From Pantoea septica (lineage in GTDB: Bacteria > Pseudomonadota > Gammaproteobacteria > Enterobacterales > Enterobacteriaceae), in contig NZ_MLJJ01000031.1 in NCBI RefSeq assembly GCF_002095575.1, forward strand, positions 1-48,528: a DNA stretch of 48,528 nucleotides. Reading direction: 5' to 3'. The translations under genes were made by a program, and so were the position numbers. The notes beneath the pieces were generated by a model that searched no databases, was not told where the DNA came from, and worked only from the letters and a program-made list of their open reading frames with translations. Positions within the stretch are counted from its first letter, which is position 1. Each line of letters begins with the position of its first letter. Positions 27,035-36,108 of this stretch are shown here, piece after piece.

Positions 27035-27748
27035 TTACGACTTCACGCTGCCGACCAGCTTCTTGCGCTGATCTTCAAGGCTAATCACGCGGTTACAGAC
27101 TTCCTGTCCGAAGTTTTTGAAATCCTGCTCTTGATTGCTCCACTCCGCCTGGATCGACTGCTGTAGCCCGCCCAGGTTGCCCATGATCGCCTGCAGCGGA
27201 TTGCTGCCGCTCGCCTGCTTGCTGCCCATCTCATTCAGGCTGTCCTGCAGCACGCCGCCCATGGTGCTCTGCACCAGACGTTCGCCGTCGGCGCGCACCT
27301 GGTCGATCGCCTGATGGTGAAAGGTCAGGCCGTCGTCGCGGTGTTCGATAATACGGTTCATCTGCTGCTTCAGCTGACCGTTGAGCGTGGTGAGGCGGTT
27401 GCGCACGTTGCTGTCGGCGCCGAGCTTCTCGACGATGACCTTATCCAGCGCGATGCGGCCTTTCTCCAGGCGCGACGAGGCGCCGGTATCTATCCACGGC
27501 AGATCGCGGCGCAGCGCATTCTGGTAGTCGATAGCCTGCTGACGCTGCGCGTTGTTCACCGCCACTTTCTGGCCGTTGAGCCGCACATCGCCCTGCGGGG
27601 AGATCTCCAGGTTGCCGTTTGCGCCGACCACCTGCACGCTTTGCGGCTTAATCACCACGTCATCCTGCGGTTTAACGCTGCACTCCCAGGCAGCCTGCGC
27701 CTGCGTCGCTGCCAGCAGCAGCGCGGCGATAAGCGTTTTACGAACCAT
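27035..27748 (-). CDS. yggN: YggN, DUF2884 periplasmic protein
   Basis: A 237-residue exported protein with a signal peptide (MVRKTLIAALLLAATQAQAA). It matches E. coli YggN through the mature part: WECSVKPQDDVVIKPQSVQV, QRQQAIDYQNALRRDLPWID, QMNRIIE, DGLTFHHQAIDQVRA and FGQEVCNRVISLEDQRK. Two cysteines near the two ends of the mature part may pair. Function is not known. An ATG four codons upstream is possible. It follows yggL on the same strand, with a repeat element in the gap. Confidence 0.92.
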   Translation of the reverse strand: MVRKTLIAALLLAATQAQAAWECSVKPQDDVVIKPQSVQVVGANGNLEISPQGDVRLNGQKVAVNNAQRQQAIDYQNALRRDLPWIDTGASSRLEKGRIALDKVIVEKLGADSNVRNRLTTLNGQLKQQMNRIIEHRDDGLTFHHQAIDQVRADGERLVQSTMGGVLQDSLNEMGSKQASGSNPLQAIMGNLGGLQQSIQAEWSNQEQDFKNFGQEVCNRVISLEDQRKKLVGSVKS

Positions 27749-27794
27749 AATCTCTCCCAACGAAACTTATTCCGTGTAATCGCCTTTCCGCTGT

Positions 27795-27935
27795 TGAAGG
27801 GTCAGGCGTCGGCGGCGCAGCGATACTGGCGACGGCCAGCGCACAGCCTCCGGAGCGTACTGAAGTACGTGAGGAAGGCGAGCACTGCCCGGCGTCGGTA
27901 GCGCAAGTAAGCCAGCCTGAAGCGGACTCAACGCC
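27795..27935. repeat. ERIC-like intergenic palindrome
   Basis: The core at 27846-27879 is an imperfect palindrome (GCCTCCGGAGCGTAC-TGAA-GTACGTGAGGAAGGC) resembling the centre of ERIC/IRU elements (GGAGC-TAC...GTA-GTGA...). Looser inverted similarity continues outward for about 50 bp on each side. It fills the yggL-yggN gap, so it is probably transcribed as an mRNA hairpin. The boundaries are approximate. Confidence 0.5.
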
Positions 27936-27946
27936 GGATAAAAATA

Positions 27947-28273
27947 TTAGTCCCACCAGACGTCGAAAAGTTCGGTAACCTGCACATCACTCAGCTGACG
28001 ATCTTCCAGCCACTTACGCACCAGCTCGCGGTGCTCGTCGGTGCACTTGCCGGTCTTCTGCAGGCAAACCAACCCTTCCCACACCAGATAGCCACTGCCG
28101 TCATAGGCCAGGCCGTTCGGCGCGATGACTTCGTTGATAAAGTCGTCGACGGTTTTATCAATTTGCTGTTCCGTGGTGCCGTCGGCAAAGCGCCAGGCAA
28201 CCGAAAAACCCAGCTCCTGAAATTCGTCGAGATGCAGTTTTTTACGTAAACGGCGGCTGCGATGTGTGGCCAT
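27947..28273 (-). CDS. yggL: YggL family 50S ribosome-associated protein
   Basis: A 108-residue DUF469 protein that matches E. coli YggL, described as binding the large ribosomal subunit. The N-terminus is basic ([25 protein letters not shown]) and the rest acidic, with TEQQIDKTVDDFINEVIAPNGLAY and the ending VTELFDVWWD. The start overlaps the trmB stop by one base (TAATG), so it is translationally coupled to trmB. Confidence 0.94.
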   Translation of the reverse strand: MATHRSRRLRKKLHLDEFQELGFSVAWRFADGTTEQQIDKTVDDFINEVIAPNGLAYDGSGYLVWEGLVCLQKTGKCTDEHRELVRKWLEDRQLSDVQVTELFDVWWD

Positions 28274-28992
28274 TATTTAATCCTCTCAAACATTAAGTCC
28301 CAAACGCCGTGGCCCAGTCGCTGCCCGCGCTGCTCAAATTTGGTCAGTGGACGCGTCTCCGGACGCGGCACGTAATCCTGCGTTTCCGACTGGTTTTTAT
28401 AGCCGTCGATGCCGTTCATCACTTCCAGCATATGTTCGGCGTAGGCTTCCCAGTCGGTCGCCATATGGAACACCCCGCCCAGCTTCAGCTTGCGCATCAC
28501 CAGTTCGGCGAAAGGCGTCTGCACGATGCGACGCTTGTTGTGGCGCGCTTTATGCCAGGGATCGGGGAAGAAAAGCTGCACCATCCGCAGCGAGTTATCC
28601 GGGATCATCTTCTCCAGCACTTCCACCGCGTCGTGGCACATCACGCGCAGGTTCTCGACGTTCGCCTCTTTCGCGGAGGCGAGACAGGCGCCCACGCCCG
28701 GCGCGTGAACTTCGATACCGAGAAAGTTCTGCTGCGGATTATTCTGCGCCATGGTCACCAGCGACGCGCCCATGCCGAAGCCGATCTCCAGCACCACCGG
28801 CGCGTCGCGGCCAAACAGTTGACTCAAATCCAGCGGCTCGGGTTGAAACTCAACGCCCATCTCCGGCCAGTATTGGTCGAGCGCCAGCTGCTGCCCTTTG
28901 GTCAGACGCCCCTGGCGGCGCACAAAACTGCGTATACGGCGCAGCGGCCGCCCGTTCTCATCAAATTCCGGAGTGATGACGTCATTAATCAT
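28273..28992 (-). CDS. trmB: tRNA (guanine-N7)-methyltransferase TrmB
   Basis: TrmB makes m7G46 in the variable loop of tRNAs using S-adenosylmethionine. The 239-residue product equals E. coli TrmB in length. SAM-binding [14 protein letters not shown], then [13 protein letters not shown], the catalytic region [19 protein letters not shown] and [14 protein letters not shown] are all present, as is [17 protein letters not shown] at the C-terminus. It is the first gene of a trmB-yggL pair, divergent from mutY with 158 bp between starts, as in E. coli. Confidence 0.96.
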   Translation of the reverse strand: MINDVITPEFDENGRPLRRIRSFVRRQGRLTKGQQLALDQYWPEMGVEFQPEPLDLSQLFGRDAPVVLEIGFGMGASLVTMAQNNPQQNFLGIEVHAPGVGACLASAKEANVENLRVMCHDAVEVLEKMIPDNSLRMVQLFFPDPWHKARHNKRRIVQTPFAELVMRKLKLGGVFHMATDWEAYAEHMLEVMNGIDGYKNQSETQDYVPRPETRPLTKFEQRGQRLGHGVWDLMFERIK

Positions 28993-29150
28993 GTTGTAGC
29001 CTGCTGAGTAGCCTGTTTGGGGAAAGGCGCATTATGCAAAGTTAATTAGCAGAAGCAAGCCCTTGCGATCTTCAGGTTTACACCGGGGCCGCGCCTGTGC
29101 TGGAATGCCTGCCTGAGTGTAGAGTAATCACGGAAAATTTCCTTCTTATG

Positions 29151-30233
29151 ATGCAAGCGCCGCAGTTCGCGCAACAGGTGCTGGACTGGTATCAGCGCTT
29201 TGGCCGCAAGACCCTGCCGTGGCAGCAGGAGAAAACGCCTTATAAGGTGTGGCTCTCTGAAGTGATGCTGCAGCAGACCCAGGTCGCCACCGTTATTCCC
29301 TATTTCGAACGCTTTATGGCGCGCTTTCCCACCGTCGCCGATCTGGCCGCCGCACCGCTCGACGAGGTGCTGCACCTCTGGACCGGGCTCGGCTATTACG
29401 CCCGCGCGCGCAACCTGCATAAGGCGGCGAAGCAGATCGCCGATCGGCATCAGGGCGAGTTTCCGCGCAACTTCGACGACGTCGCGGCGCTGCCCGGCGT
29501 CGGACGCTCGACCGCAGGGGCGGTGCTGTCGCTGTCGCTTGGCCAGCACTTCCCCATTCTAGACGGCAACGTAAAGCGCGTGCTGGCCCGCTGCTACGCG
29601 GTCGGCGGCTGGCCGGGTAAAAAGGATGTCGAGAAGCGGCTGTGGGAAATCAGCGAAACCGTCACGCCGGCAGAGGGCGTCAGCCAGTTCAACCAGGCGA
29701 TGATGGATCTCGGCGCGCTGGTCTGTACCCGTTCGAAACCCAAATGCGACATCTGTCCGCTTAACAGCGGCTGTATCGCCTACGCCAACAATAGCCAGGC
29801 GAGCTATCCCGGCAAAAAGCCGAAGCAGATCCTGCCGGAGCGCAGCGGCTGGTTTCTGCTGTTGCAGGATGGCGATGATGTCTGGCTAGAGCAGCGTCCG
29901 CCGGTGGGATTATGGGGCGGTCTGTTCTGCTTCCCGCAGTTCACGACAGAGGATGCGCTGCACGACTGGCTGCAGGCGCGCGGCATCGCTGCGAAGCCGC
30001 AGCAGCTCACCGCGTTTCGTCATACCTTCAGCCATTTCCATCTGGATATCGTGCCAATGTGGCTATCGTGGCCATCTGTCGGGGCGGCGATGGATGAACC
30101 CGGCGGTCTCTGGTATAACTTAGCCCAGCCGCCGTCAGTGGGGCTTGCGGCGCCGGTTGAGCGGCTACTGCACGAGCTACGTCACCCGCAACAGCTGGCC
30201 CTGCACCGGCATGAGATTGAAGAGGAAAAGTAA
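29151..30233 (+). CDS. mutY: Adenine DNA glycosylase MutY
   Basis: MutY removes adenine mispaired with 8-oxoguanine. The 360-residue product has catalytic Glu37 ([13 protein letters not shown]), the helix-hairpin-helix [13 protein letters not shown], catalytic Asp138 ([10 protein letters not shown]), and the [4Fe-4S] ligands C-X6-C-X2-C-X5-C in [17 protein letters not shown]. The C-terminal NUDIX-like domain that reads 8-oxoG includes [16 protein letters not shown] and [12 protein letters not shown]. Two adjacent ATGs (29148 and 29151) fit; the second gives the E. coli start MQAxQF. The stop overlaps the yggX start. Confidence 0.97.
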   Translation: MQAPQFAQQVLDWYQRFGRKTLPWQQEKTPYKVWLSEVMLQQTQVATVIPYFERFMARFPTVADLAAAPLDEVLHLWTGLGYYARARNLHKAAKQIADRHQGEFPRNFDDVAALPGVGRSTAGAVLSLSLGQHFPILDGNVKRVLARCYAVGGWPGKKDVEKRLWEISETVTPAEGVSQFNQAMMDLGALVCTRSKPKCDICPLNSGCIAYANNSQASYPGKKPKQILPERSGWFLLLQDGDDVWLEQRPPVGLWGGLFCFPQFTTEDALHDWLQARGIAAKPQQLTAFRHTFSHFHLDIVPMWLSWPSVGAAMDEPGGLWYNLAQPPSVGLAAPVERLLHELRHPQQLALHRHEIEEEK

Positions 30234-30505
30234 TGAGCCGCACGATTTTTTGTACGTTTCTACAGCGCGACGCCGAAGGGCAGGATTTCCAGCTCTATCC
30301 GGGCGAACTGGGCAAGCGCATCTACAATGAGATCTCGAAAGAAGCCTGGCAGAAGTGGATGACCAAACAGACCATGTTGATCAACGAGAAAAAGCTCAAC
30401 ATGATGAATCCGGAAGACCGCAAAGTGCTGGAGAAGGAGATGGTGAATTTCCTGTTTGAAGGCAAAGAGGTCCACATCGAAGGCTATACGCCGCCAGAAG
30501 CATAA
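30233..30505 (+). CDS. yggX: Iron-trafficking/oxidative-damage protein YggX
   Basis: YggX protects iron-sulphur proteins from oxidative damage and is thought to assist Fe(II) trafficking. The 90-residue product matches E. coli YggX throughout ([39 protein letters not shown], ending [10 protein letters not shown]), with the conserved Cys at residue 7. Overlap of its ATG with the mutY stop (TAATG) makes a coupled pair: repair of oxidised DNA plus protection of iron clusters. A hairpin terminator follows. Confidence 0.96.
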   Translation: MSRTIFCTFLQRDAEGQDFQLYPGELGKRIYNEISKEAWQKWMTKQTMLINEKKLNMMNPEDRKVLEKEMVNFLFEGKEVHIEGYTPPEA

Positions 30506-30510
30506 ATTTT

Positions 30511-30540
30511 AGGGCCTCAGCGTTGAGGCCCCTCTCTTTT
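30511..30540 (+). terminator. Terminator or attenuator between yggX and mltC
   Basis: Stem GGGCCTCA/TTGAGGCCC (one G-T-type position) with a 3-base loop and CTCTCTTTT tail, 6 bp after yggX and 22 bp before mltC. Confidence 0.65.
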
Positions 30541-30562
30541 CCGGGTCAGGCACGTATTTACA

Positions 30563-31642
30563 ATGAATAAGAAATTACTCGCACTGCTGGTGATCGCGCC
30601 CCTTTTGGTCTCCTGCTCAGGAAAGAAGTCTTCGCAGTATCACGAAGAGTGGGTAAAGGACACCAACGGCTTCGATATTTTAATGGGCCAGTTTGCGCAT
30701 AACATCGAGAACATTTGGGGTATCAACGAAGTCCTGATCGCCGGACCGAAAGATTACGTCAAATACAGCGACAACTATTACACCCGCAGCCATATCAACT
30801 TCGAAAGCGGCAATATCACTATCGAAACCATTTCCGGTACCGATCCGATGGCCAGCCTGCGCCAGGCGATCGTGACCACGCTGCTGATCGGCGACGATCC
30901 GGGCAATGTCGATCTTTATTCCGACGCCAACGATATCGTCATCAGTAAAGAGCCGCTGCTCTACGGCCAGGTGCTGGACAACACGGGCCAGCCGATTCGC
31001 TGGCAGGGCCGTGCGGGCAACTTCGCCGATTACCTGCTGCAAAATAAACTGCAGCGTCGCGTTTCCGGCCTGCATGTCATCTACTCGGTGACCATTCCGA
31101 TGGTGCCTAACCACCTCGACAAGCGTGCGCACAAATATCTGCCGATAGTGCGTAAGGCCGCCGAGCAGTACGGCGTCGACGCGTCGTTGATTCTGGCGAT
31201 TATGCAGACCGAGTCGAGCTTCAACCCCTATGCGGTCAGCCATTCCGACGCGCTGGGGCTGATGCAGGTGGTGCAGCATACCGCAGGCGTCGATGTATTC
31301 CGCATGAAGGGCAAGTGGGGCAAGCCGAGCCGCAGCTACCTGCTCGATCCCGAGAACAATATCGATGCGGGTACCGCCTATCTTTCGCTGTTGCAGAAGA
31401 GCTATCTGGGCGGGATTCAGGATCCGGTGTCGCGGCGCTATGCGGTGATTACCGCCTATAACGGCGGTGCGGGCAGCGTGCTGCGCGTCTTCTCCAGCGA
31501 TAAGGATCGCGCCTTCAACGCCATTAACAATATGTCGCCGAGCCAGGTTTATACCACGCTGACGACGCAGCATCCGTCTGCGGAGTCGCGGCGCTATCTG
31601 TATAAGGTGAGTACGGCGCAGCGCAGCTATCGCCGTTATTGA
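30563..31642 (+). CDS. mltC: Membrane-bound lytic murein transglycosylase C
   Basis: MltC is an outer-membrane lipoprotein that cleaves peptidoglycan, leaving 1,6-anhydro-muropeptides. The 359-residue product has a lipoprotein signal with lipidated Cys at residue 18 (LLVSC). An N-terminal domain (about 20-185) precedes the lysozyme-like SLT domain, whose catalytic Glu is at residue 217 in [31 protein letters not shown] and [14 protein letters not shown] complete the fold. The gene closes the mutY-yggX-mltC series and is followed by a long palindromic region instead of the nupG gene found in E. coli. Confidence 0.96.
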   Translation: MNKKLLALLVIAPLLVSCSGKKSSQYHEEWVKDTNGFDILMGQFAHNIENIWGINEVLIAGPKDYVKYSDNYYTRSHINFESGNITIETISGTDPMASLRQAIVTTLLIGDDPGNVDLYSDANDIVISKEPLLYGQVLDNTGQPIRWQGRAGNFADYLLQNKLQRRVSGLHVIYSVTIPMVPNHLDKRAHKYLPIVRKAAEQYGVDASLILAIMQTESSFNPYAVSHSDALGLMQVVQHTAGVDVFRMKGKWGKPSRSYLLDPENNIDAGTAYLSLLQKSYLGGIQDPVSRRYAVITAYNGGAGSVLRVFSSDKDRAFNAINNMSPSQVYTTLTTQHPSAESRRYLYKVSTAQRSYRRY

Positions 31643-31643
31643 C

Positions 31644-31955
31644 AGGGTGTCTGCTGCGCAGGCGGCGCTGAGCGGGTTCCGCCCGCCGGGGGTTAGGTTC
31701 GCTGCGCGAACGGGCTCTGAGCGGGTTCCGCCCGCCAGGCGTCGGGGAGTTTCAGCCGCTCCGCTGCCGGCGTGCGTGTTAAGGGACTCGCCAGCCCCTT
31801 AACAATCCCGGCTTCCGGCAGCCTCCACGCCGCGCTCCGCGCGGTGCCTTCGTTGCTTACGTCGGCCGCACGGACCGCGCGGATTCGACATCCTGTCTCA
31901 TGCCGCGCTCTCGCCGACGTCCTGTCGGCTCGTCCTGACCGCCGTGCGCGCCTCA
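31644..31955 (+). repeat. Left copy of a paired inverted repeat between mltC and speC
   Basis: This copy aligns, with gaps, to the reverse complement of 32125-32373. Shared blocks include TGCTGCGCAGGCGG, CTGAGCGGGTT, AGTTTCA, CGGACCGCGC and GACGTCCTGTCG. Inside it, CTGAGCGGGTTCCGCCCGCC is directly repeated (31669-31688 and again at about 31717-31736), and there is a hairpin TTAAGGG/CCCCTTAA near 31779-31802. No coding potential is supported. Confidence 0.7.
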
Positions 31956-32124
31956 GCGTGTCGGATGCCTCTGACTGCCCCGCCTGTAATTTCCTTGGTT
32001 TTCATTAACGACAGCGACGTCTGAGCGCATAACGCATGTTTTCAGCGACGACGTTGCGCCTTCAGGAATCAGGATTTGCAGCGGGGGGTTTTTGGGGGCC
32101 ATCGCAGCCGCTGAGCGGAGGAAG
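31956..32124. other. Spacer between the two inverted copies
   Basis: About 170 bp lower in GC than the arms around it. It holds no recognisable gene, terminator or repeat beyond weak homology to the repeat ends. Confidence 0.4.
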
Positions 32125-32373
32125 GATTTCAGGATGAGGCGACAGGACGTCGCCGAAAGCGCGGGCCAGGCCAGGACGGCCTGTCCTGCGCGGTCCGTCA
32201 GAAATCCTGAGAGAGCGAAGGGACCCGCGCAGCGGGCGGGTGAGCTGGCCCGGGGCGCGGGTGCAGGGCCGGCGCCCACCGGCCCTGCTCGGTCGCCCGC
32301 AGCGGGCGGAATGAAACTGCCTCGCGGTCAGGCGAACGAAACCCGCTCAGAGCCCGCCTGCGCAGCAGGCAAA
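32125..32373 (-). repeat. Right copy of the paired inverted repeat
   Basis: Inverted and diverged relative to 31644-31955. It contains its own strong palindromes, notably GCAGGGCCGG...CCGGCCCTGC (about 32262-32287) and CCAGGACGGCCTGTCCTG (about 32171-32188). It ends 21 bp from the speC stop codon, so both copies lie between two convergent genes and could act as terminators. Confidence 0.7.
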
Positions 32374-32394
32374 TCACCCGTCAGGCAGGGTCCG

Positions 32395-34548
32395 CTACCG
32401 CTCCACCATCATATTCGCCACCAGCTGCAGACGCCCCTGCCCGTCATCCTCGGTATAAACGCCCTGCAGCTCCGGCGAGAAGCCCGGCAGCTGGTTGACG
32501 CCCTCTTCCAGCGCCAGGAAATAGCGCTGTACCGCGCCGCCCCACACCTCGCCCGGCACCACGCAGAGCACGCCTGGCGGATAAGGCAGCGCGCCTTCGG
32601 CGGCGATGCGCCCTTCGGCTTGCGCGATCGGCACCAGCTCGACGTCGCCGCGAATATAAGCCTGATGCGCGTCCTGCGGATTCACCTTCACCGCCGGGAA
32701 ACTCTTCTGGCGGAACATCGTCTTCTGCAGATCCTTCACGTCGAAGCTGACATAGAGATCGTGCATCTCCTGGCACAGCTGACGCAGGGTATAGCCCTTG
32801 TAGCGCGCCTGATTTTTGCGATAAATCGTCGGCAGCACCTCCGCCAGCGGCGCATCCTCTCTGACGCGCTCTTCAAACTGCGCCAGCATCGCCACCAGAT
32901 GCGCCATCTTCTCCGCGCTCTCTGCCGGCGTCAGCAGAAAAAGAATAGAGTTAAGGTCGCACTTCTCCGGCACGATGCCGTTTTCGCGCAGATAGTTCGC
33001 CAGAATCGTCGCGGGAATGCCGAAGTCAGCGTATTCGCCGCTCGCCGCGTCGATGCCCGGCGTCGTCAGCAGCAGCTTGCAGGGATCGACCAGATACTGA
33101 TCCTTGGCATAACCGGCAAAGCCGTGCCATTTCGCCTCCGGCTCGAAGCTGAAGTAGCGGCTGTCGCGGGCGATGGTCTCCGTGGGCGCATCCTGCCAGC
33201 GCATGCCGTTAACCTGCTCCGGCACAAACGGCAAAATCATCTCGCAGCGATCGAGGATCGCCTTGCGCGCCTCGATGCCGAGCGTCACGCACGACTGCCA
33301 CAGCTGGCGGCCCGCTTCGCCCTGATGCATTTTGGCGTTAACGTCCAGCGCGGCGAAGAGCGGATAAAAGGGACTGGTAGAAGCGTGCAGCATAAAGGCG
33401 TTATTCAGCCGCTTGTGCGGGCAAAAGCGCTTCTGCCCGCGAATATGGTTATCTTTTTTGTGGATCTGCGACGTCTGCGAAAAGCCAGCCAGCTGCTTAT
33501 GTACCGACTGGGTGACGAAAATGCCGGGATCGTTCTCGGTAAGCTCCAGCGTCAGCGGCGAGGTGCCGGCCATCACCGGAATAAACTGCTCATAGCCGAG
33601 CCACGCGGAGTCGAACAGGATGTAGTCGCAGAGATGTCCGATGCGATCCACCACCTGACGCGCGTTATAGACAGTGCCGTCGTAGGTGCCGAGCTGAATA
33701 ATCGCCAGCCGGAAAGGTCGCGCTTCTTCGGCGCGCTGCGGCGCCACCTCTTTGATCCGCTCGCGCAGCCAGCTCTCGTCGAAGCAGTGCGCGTCGATGC
33801 CGCCGATAAACCCGAAAGGATTACGCGCCGCTTCCAGATAGACTGGCGTCGCGCCCGCCTGGATCAGCGCGCCGTGATGGTTCGATTTATGGTTATTGCG
33901 GTCGAACAGCACCAGATCGCCGCGCGTCAACAGCGCATTGGTCACCACTTTGTTGGCGCTGGAGGTGCCGTTCAGCACGAAGTAGGTTTTATCCGCGTTG
34001 AACACCTTTGCCGCGAACTTCTGCGCATCTTTCGCCGAGCCTTCGTGGATCAGCAGATCGCCGAGCTTAACGTCGGCGTTGCACATGTCGGAGCGAAAAA
34101 CGTTCTCGCCGTAAAAATCGTAAAACTGCCGTCCCGCCGGATGCTTACGGAAAAACGCCCCGCCCTGATGGCCCGGACAGGCGAAGGTGCTGTTCTGCAT
34201 ATCGACATAGCGCGTCAGGGTATCGAAAAACGGCGGCAGCAGGTTCGCCTCATACTCCGCCGCAGCCGCTTCCAGCGCCGCCCACTCTTGCGCGGAGCCG
34301 TTCAGCTCGCCGGTCACGCCCGGCAGATGCAGCACCTCCTCTTCCCAGGCGTTGGCGACAAATACCGGCAGATTGAAGCCGGTATGGCGCAACAGCGCCA
34401 GCACGCCGCTGCGCGTATCGGCCAGCGAGACGACCACTGCCGCCACGTCGGTAAAGTCGGTATTGTCCAGCGTCACTACGTCACGCCCGGTATTAAGGGT
34501 AAGGCTGGGAGCCACAGCGGCGCTGGCGGCAATTTTCAGTGGTGTCAT
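32395..34548 (-). CDS. speC: Ornithine decarboxylase SpeC
   Basis: A PLP enzyme converting ornithine to putrescine. The 717-residue product matches E. coli constitutive SpeC (711) throughout. The N-terminal wing domain ends near residue 105; then come STFACPGHQ, the DRNNHKSNHHGAL core, FDSAWLGYEQF, and the PLP lysine at residue 351 in TQSVHKQLAGFSQ. The biosynthetic name rests on similarity and on location beside mltC, as in E. coli; an inducible SpeF would normally be followed by potE, which is absent. The C-terminus (after LQGVYTEDDG) differs from E. coli and ends NMMVER. The start at 34548 is 15 codons inside the longest frame. Confidence 0.95.
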   Translation of the reverse strand: MTPLKIAASAAVAPSLTLNTGRDVVTLDNTDFTDVAAVVVSLADTRSGVLALLRHTGFNLPVFVANAWEEEVLHLPGVTGELNGSAQEWAALEAAAAEYEANLLPPFFDTLTRYVDMQNSTFACPGHQGGAFFRKHPAGRQFYDFYGENVFRSDMCNADVKLGDLLIHEGSAKDAQKFAAKVFNADKTYFVLNGTSSANKVVTNALLTRGDLVLFDRNNHKSNHHGALIQAGATPVYLEAARNPFGFIGGIDAHCFDESWLRERIKEVAPQRAEEARPFRLAIIQLGTYDGTVYNARQVVDRIGHLCDYILFDSAWLGYEQFIPVMAGTSPLTLELTENDPGIFVTQSVHKQLAGFSQTSQIHKKDNHIRGQKRFCPHKRLNNAFMLHASTSPFYPLFAALDVNAKMHQGEAGRQLWQSCVTLGIEARKAILDRCEMILPFVPEQVNGMRWQDAPTETIARDSRYFSFEPEAKWHGFAGYAKDQYLVDPCKLLLTTPGIDAASGEYADFGIPATILANYLRENGIVPEKCDLNSILFLLTPAESAEKMAHLVAMLAQFEERVREDAPLAEVLPTIYRKNQARYKGYTLRQLCQEMHDLYVSFDVKDLQKTMFRQKSFPAVKVNPQDAHQAYIRGDVELVPIAQAEGRIAAEGALPYPPGVLCVVPGEVWGGAVQRYFLALEEGVNQLPGFSPELQGVYTEDDGQGRLQLVANMMVER

Positions 34549-35124
34549 AACACAAATCCCCAACGGTGAAGGATGAGTGAGTGCCAGAGGCACGGCAATA
34601 GGGAAGATTCCCCGGCGAATAACGTCAGGCGGAAGCGGAGACGGAGCAAAAGGTAAAGCCGCACCCGATAGACATCAGTAAAGCCAGATCGCGTCTGTCT
34701 TTACGCATGCCCAACAGCGAACGTTTAGCTGGCCTCACCGCATGGCGCGCGGGAACGCCTGAAAGCGGCGGGCAGAGAGGAGCGCCTTGCGCACAGGGCA
34801 AAGCGAGCGGAGGCAGGTGCGGCTGTGCATTGTTCCGACCATAGCGACATCCTCGACGAACAGGCAAAAAGAGGCGCAATCATGTCATCTTTTTAGCGCG
34901 GGAACAACCCGCCCGAATCAATAACCTTGCAAGAGCAAACAAATGTAATCTACTGATAAATAATGAATTAAAACATGAATACTTTAACTAAATGCTTAAT
35001 TATCTTTTCTTTATGAAAGGTTATGCATTTAGCCGCGCGTTGAGTCAGCTTCTGCGCCTTCTCTACCCCTTCCCGCTGAGGAGTAGTAGACTGGCCGGCA
35101 CATTTCCTGATTGCCGGAGGCTGC
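34549..35124. other. speC-acuI intergenic region
   Basis: Holds divergent promoters for speC (minus) and acuI (plus). The speC-side half is GC-rich and contains a possible 27-codon minus-strand ORF at 34625-34708 (MRKDRRDLALLMSIGCGFTF...) with a poor ribosome site. A small stem GCGGG/CCCGC lies near 34896-34912. The stretch 34920-35040 is AT-rich and promoter-like. Nothing else is identifiable. Confidence 0.4.
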
Positions 35125-36108
35125 ATGTTTAAAGCATTAGTCATTGAAAATGATGAGCAAGGCTACCGCACCAACCTGAAAGATCTCAACGAATCCCAGC
35201 TGCCCGACCATGACGTCACCGTCGACGTCGCCTACTCCACGCTGAACTACAAAGACGCGCTCGCCATCTGCAATAAAGGCCCGATCGTGCGTCACTTCCC
35301 GATGGTGCCGGGCATCGATTTCGTCGGCCGCGTTACCGCCAGCCGCCATCCAGAGTGGCGGCTGGACGACGTGGCGCTGCTGACCGGCTGGGGCGTCGGC
35401 GAGAAACAGTGGGGCGGCCTGGCGCAGAAGGCGAGCGTCTCTGGCGACTGGCTGGTAGAGGTGCCCGCCGCCCTGAGTCCGCTGCAGACGATGGCGATCG
35501 GCACCGCGGGCTTTACCGCGATGCTGTGCGTGATGGCGCTTGAGAAACAGGGCGTAACGCCGGATCGCGGCCCGGTGCTGGTCACCGGCGCGAGCGGCGG
35601 CGTCGGCAGCTTCAGCGTCAGCCTGCTGGCGCGCCTGGGCTTTGAGGTGATCGCCGCCAGCGGACGCGCCAGCGACGAAGGCTATCTGATCGATACGCTC
35701 GGCGCCCATTCTGTCATCGACCGCAGCGAGCTGTCGCAGCCCGGCAAGCCGCTGGCGAAAGAGCGCTGGGCGGCGGCCATCGACAGCGTCGGCAGCCATA
35801 CGCTGAGCAACGTGCTGGCCGCTACCCAGCGCGACGGCGTGGTCGCCGCCTGCGGCATGGCGCAGGGGCTGGATCTGCCCGCCAGCGTCGCGCCCTTTAT
35901 CTTGCGCGGCGTAACCCTGACCGGCGTCGACAGCGTGATGTGTCCGAAACCGCTGCGCCAGCAGGCGTGGCAGCGCCTCAGTGAACTGCTGAACGGCGAC
36001 ACTCTCACCCGGCTTACGACGCTGATCCCGCTCAGCGAAGCGAAACAGGGCGCGCAGGATCTGCTGGACGGCAAGGTGCGCGGCCGCCTGATTGTCGACT
36101 GCCGTTAA
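35125..36108 (+). CDS. acuI: Acrylyl-CoA reductase-type quinone oxidoreductase (AcuI/YhdH)
   Basis: A zinc-independent medium-chain dehydrogenase/reductase of the AcuI/YhdH family, which reduces acryloyl-CoA to propionyl-CoA with NADPH. The 327-residue product is close to E. coli YhdH (324). It has MFKALVIENDEQGY, STLNYKDALAICNKGPIVRHFPMVPGIDFVG, the nucleotide-binding VLVTGASGGVGSFSV and ends KVRGRLIVDCR. It is convergent with the PncC-like gene, overlapping it by 4 bp. Physiological role is probably detoxification of acrylate-type intermediates, inferred from the family. Confidence 0.92.
   Translation: MFKALVIENDEQGYRTNLKDLNESQLPDHDVTVDVAYSTLNYKDALAICNKGPIVRHFPMVPGIDFVGRVTASRHPEWRLDDVALLTGWGVGEKQWGGLAQKASVSGDWLVEVPAALSPLQTMAIGTAGFTAMLCVMALEKQGVTPDRGPVLVTGASGGVGSFSVSLLARLGFEVIAASGRASDEGYLIDTLGAHSVIDRSELSQPGKPLAKERWAAAIDSVGSHTLSNVLAATQRDGVVAACGMAQGLDLPASVAPFILRGVTLTGVDSVMCPKPLRQQAWQRLSELLNGDTLTRLTTLIPLSEAKQGAQDLLDGKVRGRLIVDCR

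Noticed and set aside
31772..32340. Open frames through the mltC-speC region
   Set aside because: The region is made of inverted repeats; its frames have skewed composition and no conserved product.
32092..34569. 825-codon open frame antisense to speC
   Set aside because: It is a shadow frame in GC-rich DNA opposite a well-conserved gene; the product has no recognisable features and its start lies in the repeat region.
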